Below, piece by piece: positions 1-5,222 of a DNA stretch of 5,778 nucleotides. The stretch spans positions 1 to 5,778 of the forward strand of contig URGA01000088.1 in assembly GCA_900547275.1 (NCBI GenBank). The letters are read 5' to 3'. The notes beneath the pieces were generated by a model. That model worked only from the letters and a program-made list of their open reading frames with translations. It had not been told where the DNA came from and made no database searches. This stretch comes from an uncultured Oscillospiraceae bacterium. Its GTDB lineage: Bacteria > Bacillota > Clostridia > Oscillospirales > Acutalibacteraceae. Within the stretch, counting starts at the first letter, position 1; each line of letters begins with the position of its first letter. Made by a program: the position numbers and the translations under genes.

Positions 1-1
1 T

Positions 2-637
2 ATCCGCTGTAATTTTAAGAATTTTTATAACGGCAAGCCGCTTAGAGCAATGATAGTCCTTGATGATAAACCCCAGGACAGCATGGTTATCGCCACCCCC
101 TGGAAAGAGGATAAGCACGCCTTTTACTATAACCAGAAGATAAACTGCATGAACGCCAGAGGCAAAGTTGAGTTTGACGGCAAAATTTACAAATTCAACC
201 CTAAAACCGACTACGGCGCCCTTGACTGGGGCAGAGGCGTCTGGACCTATGACAACACCTGGTACTGGGGCTCCGGTTCCGGTACTGTTGACGGCCACGC
301 CTTCGGTTTTAATATCGGTTACGGCTTCGGCGACACTTCGGCGGCGTCTGAAAACGTTATTTTTTACGACGGTAAAGCGCACAAACTGGACGACGTTTCT
401 TTCCTTATCAGCGAAAATTACACCGACCCGTGGAAATTTACGTCCTCTGACGGAAGATTTGAAATGGATTTCGTTCCTATTATTGACAGAAGCGCACTGC
501 TTGACGTAAAATTTATCTGTTCCGACCAGCACCAGGTTTTCGGCAGAATGAGCGGCACCGCCGTGCTTGACGACGGCACTGAAATTAAACTGAAAGATTT
601 TCTCTGTTTTGCTGAAAAGGTGCATAATAAATATTAA
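2..637 (+). CDS. DUF2804 family protein, C-terminal part (5' end outside window)
   Basis: The reading frame is open from the left edge, so the ATG at 50 is internal and the true start lies outside the window. About 211 residues remain; family members are, from memory, roughly 330 residues long. The aromatic- and glycine-rich core resembles DUF2804 proteins: DWGRGVW (nt 224-244), followed by WYWGSGSG and then FGFNIGYGFGDTSAASEN. Ahead of these is YYNQKINCM, also typical of the family. The function of DUF2804 is not established and I do not assign one. The composition suggests a beta-rich fold. No membrane segment is visible in the part present, and a signal peptide cannot be judged because the N-terminus is missing. 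The gene ends in TAA 17 nt before the next plus-strand gene, so the two are probably co-transcribed. The family call is from motif memory, not from a search. Confidence 0.85.
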   Translation: MRCNFKNFYNGKPLRAMIVLDDKPQDSMVIATPWKEDKHAFYYNQKINCMNARGKVEFDGKIYKFNPKTDYGALDWGRGVWTYDNTWYWGSGSGTVDGHAFGFNIGYGFGDTSAASENVIFYDGKAHKLDDVSFLISENYTDPWKFTSSDGRFEMDFVPIIDRSALLDVKFICSDQHQVFGRMSGTAVLDDGTEIKLKDFLCFAEKVHNKY

Positions 638-654
638 TCAAAGGAAGTACCCCA

Positions 655-1131
655 ATGGCAAAAAAAGAAGTAAAAACAAATGTAATGCGTGTATTGGACA
701 GCAAAAAGATACCCTATAACCATTACACATATGATAATACAATCGTAAACGGCGCCCAGGTTGCCGCAGAGCTTGGCAAAGAGGCTGGCTGTGTTTTCAA
801 AACTCTGGTAACCGTCGGTAAATCCGGCGAGCACTATGTGTTCATGGTTCCCGTTGAAGAAGAACTGGATCTTAAAAAGGCGGCGAAAGCAGCGGGAGAA
901 AAATCAATCGAGATGATTGCCCAGAAGCAGCTGCTTCCTCTTACGGGCTATATCCACGGCGGCTGTTCTCCTATCGGAATGAAAAAAGTGTTCAAAACCA
1001 CTGCTCACATTTCGGCTCTTGATTTTGACACTATCATTTTTTCCGCCGGCAAGGTGGGCTTCCAGGTTGAGATTGCGCCCCGGGATTTGGAAAATGTTAT
1101 TCCCCTCGGTTTTGCCGATATTATAAAATAA
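655..1131 (+). CDS. ybaK: YbaK/EbsC family aminoacyl-tRNA deacylase (Cys-tRNA(Pro) deacylase-like)
   Basis: This 158-residue cytosolic protein has the usual length and layout of the YbaK/ProX-type editing domain. Family members hydrolyse mischarged tRNA; bacterial YbaK removes cysteine from tRNA(Pro) in trans, working beside prolyl-tRNA synthetase. Visible signatures are FKTLV at 48-52, whose Lys49 matches the conserved catalytic-site lysine of the family, then GYIHGGCSPIGMKK at 98-111, and the GKVGFQVEIAP strand near 132-142. The ATG is preceded by AAGGAAG at 641-647 with a 7-nt spacer, which supports this start. The gene follows the DUF2804 gene by 17 nt with no promoter evident in the gap, and a hairpin terminator lies 11 nt after the stop. 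Family assignment is firm. The exact amino acid edited (Cys, Ala or other) cannot be read from the sequence, because related deacylases share the fold. Confidence 0.93.
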   Translation: MAKKEVKTNVMRVLDSKKIPYNHYTYDNTIVNGAQVAAELGKEAGCVFKTLVTVGKSGEHYVFMVPVEEELDLKKAAKAAGEKSIEMIAQKQLLPLTGYIHGGCSPIGMKKVFKTTAHISALDFDTIIFSAGKVGFQVEIAPRDLENVIPLGFADIIK

Positions 1132-1142
1132 TAATTGAAAAA

Positions 1143-1176
1143 AGCACCCGTGATATCAGTTGATTTCACGGGTGCT
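1143..1176. terminator. Bidirectional intrinsic terminator between ybaK and the XRE gene
   Basis: A perfect 11-bp stem (1143-1153 pairing with 1166-1176, GC-rich in the lower half) encloses a 12-nt loop. On the plus strand it follows the ybaK stop by 11 nt and is trailed by a T-rich but interrupted tract (1177-1190). On the minus strand it follows the XRE gene stop by 8 nt and is trailed by an uninterrupted T run (complement of the A tract at 1138-1143). It therefore looks strongest for the minus-strand gene but probably serves both convergent genes. Confidence 0.88.
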
Positions 1177-1184
1177 CTATATTT

Positions 1185-1802
1185 TTATTTGATTTTTGCT
1201 TTTCGCTTGCCTTTCATGATAAACCATAGAATTATGATTATCTGGAAAATTGCGGCGGCGAGATAAATAAGGTGTATCTTTGCTATCGGATAAGCGAAAG
1301 TAAACGTTAGGTGGATAGATACGATAAGGGACCAGTCAAGGAGAGATACCATTATTGCGTTGGTAAGCCTTGTCCACCAGATTTTTGAAAAGACCAGCAG
1401 TATTATCGCCGAGATAGGAACCGCCCACACGAACACCAGCCAGGGAACGAGAACCGGCAGGTGAACATAAGATGAAATTATTTGAAGCAGAATAAAGATT
1501 ATCGACATAACGAACCAGCAAAGAAAAACGCTGAGAACGGGTATCATAATATGCTTCTTTTGCTTTTCAGGAGTATAGTTTTTTGGGCTGTTGTAAAGAA
1601 AATCGTTTAGGGTGATGTTGAAAATATCCGCCATTTTTTTCAAAACAAGAACGTCCGGAATTCCGTCTCCGCACTCCCATTTGGAAATTGACTTGTCGGA
1701 GTAATTGAGCATTCGGGCAAGGGCGCTTTGGGTAAGCCCTGCTTTTTGGCGGTAGAATTGAATATTTTTGCCGATTTTCTGTTTTAATTCTTCGTCCGTC
1801 AA
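1185..1802 (-). CDS. XRE-family HTH regulator with C-terminal membrane domain
   Basis: This 205-residue protein has two parts. Residues about 8-68 form a Cro/CI-type helix-turn-helix domain (IGKNIQFYRQKAGLTQSALA, then SDKSISKWECGDGIPDV, then LKKMADIFNITLNDFL), the classic XRE pattern. A short charged linker (about 73-84, ending in KQKKH) leads to roughly four hydrophobic segments at about 85-112, 115-139, 147-171 and 176-196, and a basic tail (KGKRKAKIK). This suggests a regulator anchored in the membrane with its DNA-binding head in the cytoplasm. Similar XRE-plus-membrane proteins are common in Firmicutes, usually without known targets. The start is TTG: AAAGGAG lies 7 nt upstream, and the first internal Met (31) is already inside the HTH. 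It is transcribed divergently from the HAD phosphatase gene, and the shared intergenic region is a possible but unproven target. The membrane part matches no family I can name. Confidence 0.9.
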   Translation of the reverse strand: MTDEELKQKIGKNIQFYRQKAGLTQSALARMLNYSDKSISKWECGDGIPDVLVLKKMADIFNITLNDFLYNSPKNYTPEKQKKHIMIPVLSVFLCWFVMSIIFILLQIISSYVHLPVLVPWLVFVWAVPISAIILLVFSKIWWTRLTNAIMVSLLDWSLIVSIHLTFTFAYPIAKIHLIYLAAAIFQIIIILWFIMKGKRKAKIK

Positions 1803-1809
1803 AAAATCA

Positions 1810-1816
1810 CTCCTTT
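1810..1816 (-). promoter_or_regulatory. Ribosome binding site fixing the TTG start of the XRE gene
   Basis: The minus strand reads AAAGGAG, 7 nt before the TTG codon at 1802-1800. There is no ATG or GTG at an equivalent place. The next Met codon would remove the first half of the DNA-binding domain, so this site decides the start. Confidence 0.8.
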
Positions 1817-1832
1817 CAGTCTTGCTTATTCA

Positions 1833-1861
1833 ATGATAACCGAAAACCCGCATAAAATCAA
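1833..1861 (-). promoter_or_regulatory. Probable sigma-A promoter of the XRE gene
   Basis: On the minus strand, TTGATT (1861-1856) and TATCAT (1838-1833) are separated by exactly 17 nt. They match the -35 consensus at 4 of 6 positions and the -10 consensus at 5 of 6. Transcription would start near 1826, giving a leader of about 24 nt before the TTG start codon. This was read by eye, with no expression data. Confidence 0.6.
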
Positions 1862-1873
1862 GAAAAATTATTG

Positions 1874-1931
1874 CTCCACTGGGGGTGGAGAGCGTTTTTT
1901 CATCAGTAGAGGCGGTATATTACACAGTGGA
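1874..1931. repeat. Nested short inverted repeats in the divergent intergenic region
   Basis: CTCCAC (1874-1879) can pair with GTGGAG (1885-1890) across a 5-nt G-rich loop. Four nt later there is a run of six T (1895-1900), so on the plus strand this resembles a short intrinsic terminator, although no plus-strand gene lies just upstream. The overlapping TCCACTG (1875-1881) is also an inverted match to CAGTGGA (1925-1931), which gives a competing long-range pairing or small terminal inverted repeats around a 57-nt unit. The direct repeats GGTATATT (1914-1921) and GGCATATT (1933-1940) lie within or beside it. The function is unknown; it could be a regulatory site, a small structured RNA or a dispersed intergenic repeat. 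Confidence 0.45.
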
Positions 1932-1952
1932 AGGCATATTCTGGGTGATAGG

Positions 1953-1981
1953 GTGACTTTTTATTTCGCATTTGCTATTAT
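1953..1981 (+). promoter_or_regulatory. Probable sigma-A promoter of the HAD phosphatase gene
   Basis: GTGACT (1953-1958) and TATTAT (1976-1981) are 17 nt apart, matching the -35 consensus at 4 of 6 positions and the -10 at 5 of 6. Transcription would begin near 1988, giving a leader of about 33 nt that contains the AAGGAG ribosome binding site at 2009-2014, 6 nt before the ATG. Two GGGTGA direct repeats (1943-1948 and 1951-1956) overlap or abut the -35 element and could be a protein-binding site. Confidence 0.55.
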
Positions 1982-2020
1982 GTATGTAAATTTACGGCAG
2001 ATGATTTTAAGGAGAAACGT

Positions 2021-2857
2021 ATGAAAGAAGATTACAGTAAATGGCTCGTTGTTTCCGATATTGACGGAACGCTGAATAATAAATTCAGAAAACTGCCGAA
2101 AAATAATTACGACGCAATAAAGGCTTTTACCGAGTGCGGCGGCAATTTTACGCTGGCGTCCGGCAGAATGATTTCTTCCCTTGAGCGAAACTACAACAGA
2201 ATAACTGCAAACCAGCCGGCGATAATTGTCAACGGTGCCGGTATTTACGATTATAAACAGCGCAAACTGATTTGGAGCAGTACAATCGGCGAAAAAGGCA
2301 GAGCGTTTGTCAGAGACGTGCTTAATAAGTTTCGCGGTTTTAATTCTGTTGACGTTGGAATTTTCTTTGACGACCATGTTTATATTATCAGAAAAGGACT
2401 TCTGTCTCAGGGTCAGATGTATTTTGACAAAAGCCGCTATCAGTTTGCCAAGATAGACGACGTTCCCGAAGAGGGCTGGATGAAAGTTATTTTCTGGTCA
2501 AATCCCGTCGTTATCAATAAACTAAAAAAATATATCGACGGCGTTGAAAATCCCGACGCAAATTTTATGTCTTCGTCGCCCTGGAGCCTTGAGATGCTCC
2601 AGAAAGGAACCCATAAAGGCGCCGCCGCTCTTAAACTGGCAGAGATGATCGGTGTTGACAAAGACCACGTTGCGGCTATAGGCGATTATTACAACGACTA
2701 CGATATGCTGAAAACGGTAGGTCTCCCTGCCTGCGCAGGTCAGGCGCCGAAAGATCTCCACAAAATCGCCAAGTACGAAGCGTGCCACTGCAACAAAGGG
2801 TGTGTTGCAGACCTTCTGCGCTATATTATGTTCCACAACGGCGGACTGAAAAGTTAA
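2021..2857 (+). CDS. Cof-type HAD-superfamily phosphatase (type IIB cap)
   Basis: This 278-residue soluble protein shows all four HAD motifs in order. Motif I is DIDGT, with nucleophile Asp13 and acid/base Asp15. Motif II is LASGR, with Ser47. Lys199 lies in KGTHKGAAALKLAEMIGV and serves as motif III. Motif IV is GDYYNDYDML, with the Mg-binding acidic residues Asp222 and Asp226. The long insert between motifs II and III (about 80-190) is the cap position typical of Cof/type IIB enzymes, and the length fits that group. Members dephosphorylate small metabolites such as sugar phosphates, nucleotides or flavin precursors; the substrate cannot be predicted here. Near the C-terminus, ACHCNKGCVADLL (254-266) has three cysteines where many relatives have an Asn/Asp-rich turn before the conserved G-VA. 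AAGGAG sits 6 nt before the ATG. It appears monocistronic, with its own promoter and a terminator 14 nt after the stop. Confidence 0.93.
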   Translation: MKEDYSKWLVVSDIDGTLNNKFRKLPKNNYDAIKAFTECGGNFTLASGRMISSLERNYNRITANQPAIIVNGAGIYDYKQRKLIWSSTIGEKGRAFVRDVLNKFRGFNSVDVGIFFDDHVYIIRKGLLSQGQMYFDKSRYQFAKIDDVPEEGWMKVIFWSNPVVINKLKKYIDGVENPDANFMSSSPWSLEMLQKGTHKGAAALKLAEMIGVDKDHVAAIGDYYNDYDMLKTVGLPACAGQAPKDLHKIAKYEACHCNKGCVADLLRYIMFHNGGLKS

Positions 2858-2871
2858 ACATAAAAATAAAG

Positions 2872-2895
2872 GGCTGAAGTTTCAAAACTTCAGCC
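2872..2895. terminator. Bidirectional intrinsic terminator between the HAD gene and the feoB operon
   Basis: An inverted repeat with an 11-nt arm (2872-2882 with 2885-2895) forms a stem of about 10 bp with a 4-nt loop. On the plus strand it is followed by five T (2896-2900) and lies 14 nt after the HAD stop. On the minus strand it is followed by a T-rich tract (complement of 2861-2871) and lies 11 nt after the stop of the small Cys-rich gene. It probably ends transcription from both sides. Confidence 0.9.
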
Positions 2896-2906
2896 TTTTT
2901 GTTGTA

Positions 2907-3053
2907 TTATTTGTTTTTGCCTTGTTTCGCGTTGCATCCGCGGCAGGAGGAGCAGTCGCCGTTACAGCCGGCTGAACCTCTGTTTTTAATAAGATATACG
3001 GTTATTGCCGCAATGACCGCAATAAGGATGATAAGGACAACGGCAGTGCCCAC
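2907..3053 (-). CDS. FeoB-associated Cys-rich membrane protein (48 aa, GTG start)
   Basis: This small gene was found by reading the minus strand behind feoB. It encodes 48 residues: a short polar start, one hydrophobic helix (about residues 4-22, rich in Val/Ile/Leu/Ala), a basic KNR turn, then a cysteine cluster CNGDCSSCRGC at 30-40 (Cys30, 34, 37, 40; spacing C-x3-C-x2-C-x2-C) and a lysine-rich tail. This is the architecture of the FeoB-associated Cys-rich membrane proteins that follow feoB in many Firmicutes. A role in ferrous-iron uptake, perhaps binding or handing over metal, is inferred from context and not proven. The GTG start lies 2 nt after the feoB stop, and GGAGG sits inside the last feoB codons with a 7-nt spacer, so translational coupling is likely. 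No ATG start is available in this frame. A shared terminator follows 11 nt downstream. Confidence 0.88.
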   Translation of the reverse strand: MGTAVVLIILIAVIAAITVYLIKNRGSAGCNGDCSSCRGCNAKQGKNK

Positions 3054-3055
3054 TT

Positions 3056-5137
3056 CTATTCCTCCGTTAATTTCTTACCTGCCGGCTTGGGAGCTTTTCT
3101 GAACAGCAGGAAAAGAAATACCGCAAGGACAACGAACGCAATAATCGTTGTAACCTGCAATTTTCCTGTTGAGATAAGCAGTCCGAACTGGTAGATGCAA
3201 AGTGAAACACAGTAAGCGAATACAGTTTGGTAAGCCACTGCGAAGAAGAACCATTTTGCGCTGTTCATCTCGCGCCTGATCGCGCTAACAGCCGCCATGC
3301 AGGGCATACAAAGCAGGTTGAAGATAAGGAAGCTGTAACCTGCCAGAGGAGTAAACGCTGTTGAAATATCGCTGTAAAGCACTCCGAAAACGCCCACGAT
3401 TTCTTCCTTCGCCATAAGGCCGAGAACGGTTGCAACCGCCGCCTGCCATGTTCCGAAACCGAGAGGAACAAACAGTTTGTTTATGATATGGCCGAGGAAA
3501 GCAAGAATTGAGTCGTCCATCGGGGTGGCGGTAAGTTTTCCGTCAACGAAACCGTAACCCGCAAGAAGCCATACAAGGCAGGAAGCAATAAGGATAACCG
3601 TTCCCGCTTTCTTTACGTAGCTCCAAACTCTGTCCCATGTTGCCTTTGCCACTGACTTAAAAGACGGCATATGGTAATTGGGCAGTTCCATAACAAAGGG
3701 AGTGTCCTCGCTTTGGAAAGGCTTTGTCTTTTTAAGAATAATACCGCTGCATATTATCGCCGCAATGCCGATGAAGTAAGCGCTGGGAACTATCCACCAT
3801 GCCGAGTCAAAAAATGACGAAGCAATAAGAGCAATTACGGGCAGTTTTGCGCCGCAGGGAATAAACGTTGTTGTAATGACAGTCATTCTGCGGTCGCTTT
3901 CATTTTCGATTGTGCGGCTCGCCATAACTCCGGGCACTCCGCATCCCGTTCCTACCAGCAGCGGGATAAACGATTTTCCCGAAAGGCCGAATTTGTGGAA
4001 CAGCCTGTCAAGGATAAACGCTATACGGCTCATGTAGCCGCAGTCTTCAAGAAAACTGAGGAAGATAAACAGGAAGAAAATTTGCGGCACGAAGCCCAGC
4101 ACCGCGCCTACGCCGGCAACAATTCCGTCAACAATAAGGCTTGTAAGCCAGGGGGCGCAGTTTATTGCGTTTAACGCATTTGTAAGAAGAAGCGGCAGTC
4201 CGTTGTCTCCGAAGATATGCTCGTTAACAAGATCTGACAGCGTTCCGCCGAGAGCGGAAACGGAAAGATAATATACCGCAAACATTATGATTGCGAATAT
4301 CGGCAGAGCCAGAAAACGGTTTGTAACTATTCTGTCGATTTTTTCCGTAGTAGATTCCTTGCCGCTTTTTGTTCGGCATTCGTCAATGCAGTTTGTAATG
4401 TATCTGTAGCGCTGGTCGGCGATGATGCTTTCGCTGTCGTCGCCGTAATGTTTTTCAACATCTTCTATTATTGAGGAACAGTCCGGGAAATCCTTTGTAA
4501 CCAGTTCGTCCTTCTCAAATATCTTTGTAGCGTAATATCTTATGTGGGTTCTGTCGGTGGTGGTTGGCAGTTTCATGCCGATTTTATGTATCGCGTCCTC
4601 CACCGGAGGTTCAAACCTGTGGGTAACGTGAATTCTCTGGGCGCGGTTGTGTTTGTTCGCCGTGTCAACTACGCATTTTATGCACTTTTGCACACCTGTA
4701 CCCTTCAGTGCGGAAATCTCAAACGCAGGGGCGCCGAAGTTGGCGGTGATTGCGTCCAGCCGAATGGTGTCGCCGTTTTTACGAACGATGTCCATCATGT
4801 TTACGGCGATTATCACAGGTATTCCGATTTCGCACAGCTGAGTGGTGAGGTAAAGGTTTCTTTCAAGGTTTGTGCCGTCGATTATGTTCAGAATAACGTC
4901 CGGCTCCTCCTCAACCAGATAATTACGGGCAACCACCTCTTCCGGTGTGTAGGGAGAAAGGCTGTAAATACCCGGGAGATCGGCGACAATTACGTTTTTT
5001 TCGCCCCTGAGACGGCCTTCCTTTGCTTCAACGGTAACGCCCGCCCAGTTTCCTACGTACTGGTTGGAGCCTGTCAGCGTGTTGAAAAGCATCGTTTTGC
5101 CGCAGTTGGGATTGCCCGCAAGCGCAATTTTTATCAT
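3056..5137 (-). CDS. feoB: Ferrous iron transport protein B (FeoB)
   Basis: This complete 693-residue FeoB is an inner-membrane Fe(II) transporter with an N-terminal G domain. G motifs are all present: G1 GNPNCGKT (8-15), G2 Thr35 in NWAGVTVE, G3 DLPG (53-56), G4 NMMD (113-116) and G5 SALKG (142-146). A helical, charged GDI-like region (about 165-270) follows, then a polytopic membrane domain from about 273 with two Gate-type repeats. Conserved cysteines thought to line the pore are visible: Cys399 in GTGCGVPG, Cys428 in FIPCGAKLP, and Cys610/Cys613 in CMPCMAA. A hydrophobic C-terminal helix (about 660-680) and a basic tail end the protein. The ATG at 5137 is chosen over an in-frame GTG at 5179 because AAAGGAA precedes it at good spacing and family members begin just before the G1 motif. 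The Cys-rich partner gene follows immediately. No feoA gene is in the window. Confidence 0.97.
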   Translation of the reverse strand: MIKIALAGNPNCGKTMLFNTLTGSNQYVGNWAGVTVEAKEGRLRGEKNVIVADLPGIYSLSPYTPEEVVARNYLVEEEPDVILNIIDGTNLERNLYLTTQLCEIGIPVIIAVNMMDIVRKNGDTIRLDAITANFGAPAFEISALKGTGVQKCIKCVVDTANKHNRAQRIHVTHRFEPPVEDAIHKIGMKLPTTTDRTHIRYYATKIFEKDELVTKDFPDCSSIIEDVEKHYGDDSESIIADQRYRYITNCIDECRTKSGKESTTEKIDRIVTNRFLALPIFAIIMFAVYYLSVSALGGTLSDLVNEHIFGDNGLPLLLTNALNAINCAPWLTSLIVDGIVAGVGAVLGFVPQIFFLFIFLSFLEDCGYMSRIAFILDRLFHKFGLSGKSFIPLLVGTGCGVPGVMASRTIENESDRRMTVITTTFIPCGAKLPVIALIASSFFDSAWWIVPSAYFIGIAAIICSGIILKKTKPFQSEDTPFVMELPNYHMPSFKSVAKATWDRVWSYVKKAGTVILIASCLVWLLAGYGFVDGKLTATPMDDSILAFLGHIINKLFVPLGFGTWQAAVATVLGLMAKEEIVGVFGVLYSDISTAFTPLAGYSFLIFNLLCMPCMAAVSAIRREMNSAKWFFFAVAYQTVFAYCVSLCIYQFGLLISTGKLQVTTIIAFVVLAVFLFLLFRKAPKPAGKKLTEE
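3061..3065 (-). promoter_or_regulatory. Ribosome binding site of the small Cys-rich gene, inside feoB
   Basis: The minus strand reads GGAGG within the last sense codons of feoB, 7 nt before the GTG at 3053. Its place in the upstream gene implies that ribosomes ending feoB translation can start the small gene, and it selects GTG over the non-standard in-frame ATT and ATA codons further upstream. Confidence 0.8.
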
Positions 5138-5145
5138 GAATAAAG

Positions 5146-5152
5146 TTCCTTT
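5146..5152 (-). promoter_or_regulatory. Ribosome binding site fixing the feoB start
   Basis: AAAGGAA on the minus strand lies 8-9 nt before the ATG at 5137. The alternative in-frame GTG at 5179 would add 14 residues (MINFYKIKNKGTLF) and would have this site inside the coding region. It has no comparable site of its own. Confidence 0.75.
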
Positions 5153-5169
5153 GTTCTTAATTTTATAAA

Positions 5170-5198
5170 AGTTTATCACGAAGAAGCGCTTTTAACAA
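5170..5198 (-). promoter_or_regulatory. feoB: Possible feoB promoter
   Basis: On the minus strand, TTGTTA (5198-5193) and TAAACT (5175-5170) are 17 nt apart. Each matches consensus at 4 of 6 positions, and a TG one base before the -10 (TGA-TAAACT) gives an extended -10 element. The predicted leader is about 25 nt. The -35 hexamer falls inside the palindrome at 5183-5220, so a repressor bound there could block it. An alternative -10, TATAAA slightly downstream, lacks a reasonable -35. Confidence 0.4.
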
Positions 5199-5220
5199 GA
5201 CCTTATTAAAAAAACGCTTC
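5183..5220. repeat. Imperfect 38-nt palindrome between hydF and feoB
   Basis: The outer arms GAAGCG (5183-5188) and CGCTTC (5215-5220) are perfect. Inside, an A/T-rich stretch continues the pairing with one 2-nt bulge and two positions that would be G-U pairs in RNA, closing on a near-symmetrical core, TTAATAAG-GT-CTTGTTAA on the minus strand. It begins 2 nt after the hydF stop, so it could end or slow hydF transcription, but there is no clean T run behind it on either strand. It also overlaps the possible feoB -35 element, so it could instead be an operator. I cannot identify a known Fur- or DtxR-type consensus in it. Confidence 0.55.
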
Positions 5221-5222
5221 GT

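Noticed and set aside
168..509. 113-codon plus-strand reading frame inside the DUF2804 gene in another frame
   Set aside because: Its Thr/Leu-rich low-complexity product arises from reading DUF2804 codons out of frame; no family is recognised.
1143..1176. Riboswitch or attenuator in the ybaK-XRE gap
   Set aside because: The hairpin lies downstream of both convergent genes, so it can only act at 3' ends; a simple bidirectional terminator explains it.
1833..2024. 63-codon plus-strand reading frame spanning the divergent intergenic region and ending in an ATGA overlap with the HAD start
   Set aside because: No ribosome binding site precedes its ATG, which falls inside the -10 element of the opposite-strand promoter. 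The frame runs across the HAD promoter and its own RBS, and the product resembles no protein I know. The ATGA overlap is probably coincidental.
1961..2377. 138-codon minus-strand reading frame opposite the HAD gene start
   Set aside because: It is antisense to HAD motifs I and II, crosses the HAD promoter and RBS, and has no recognisable domain.
2522..2836. 104-codon minus-strand reading frame opposite the HAD C-terminal half
   Set aside because: It is antisense to HAD motifs III and IV, with no domain and no separate promoter or RBS seen.
2899..3102. 67-codon plus-strand reading frame across the terminator and feoB end
   Set aside because: It starts at the terminator T run and is antisense to the small Cys-rich gene, whose cysteine pattern and RBS make the minus strand the coding one.
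4544..5143. 199-codon plus-strand reading frame opposite the feoB G domain
   Set aside because: It lies wholly antisense to the strongly conserved FeoB GTPase coding sequence, has no family resemblance and is best explained by codon bias of the real gene.
5138..5179. Upstream GTG start for feoB adding 14 residues
   Set aside because: The extension is A/T-rich and overlaps the RBS of the ATG at 5137. It has no RBS of its own, and FeoB proteins usually begin just before the G1 loop.
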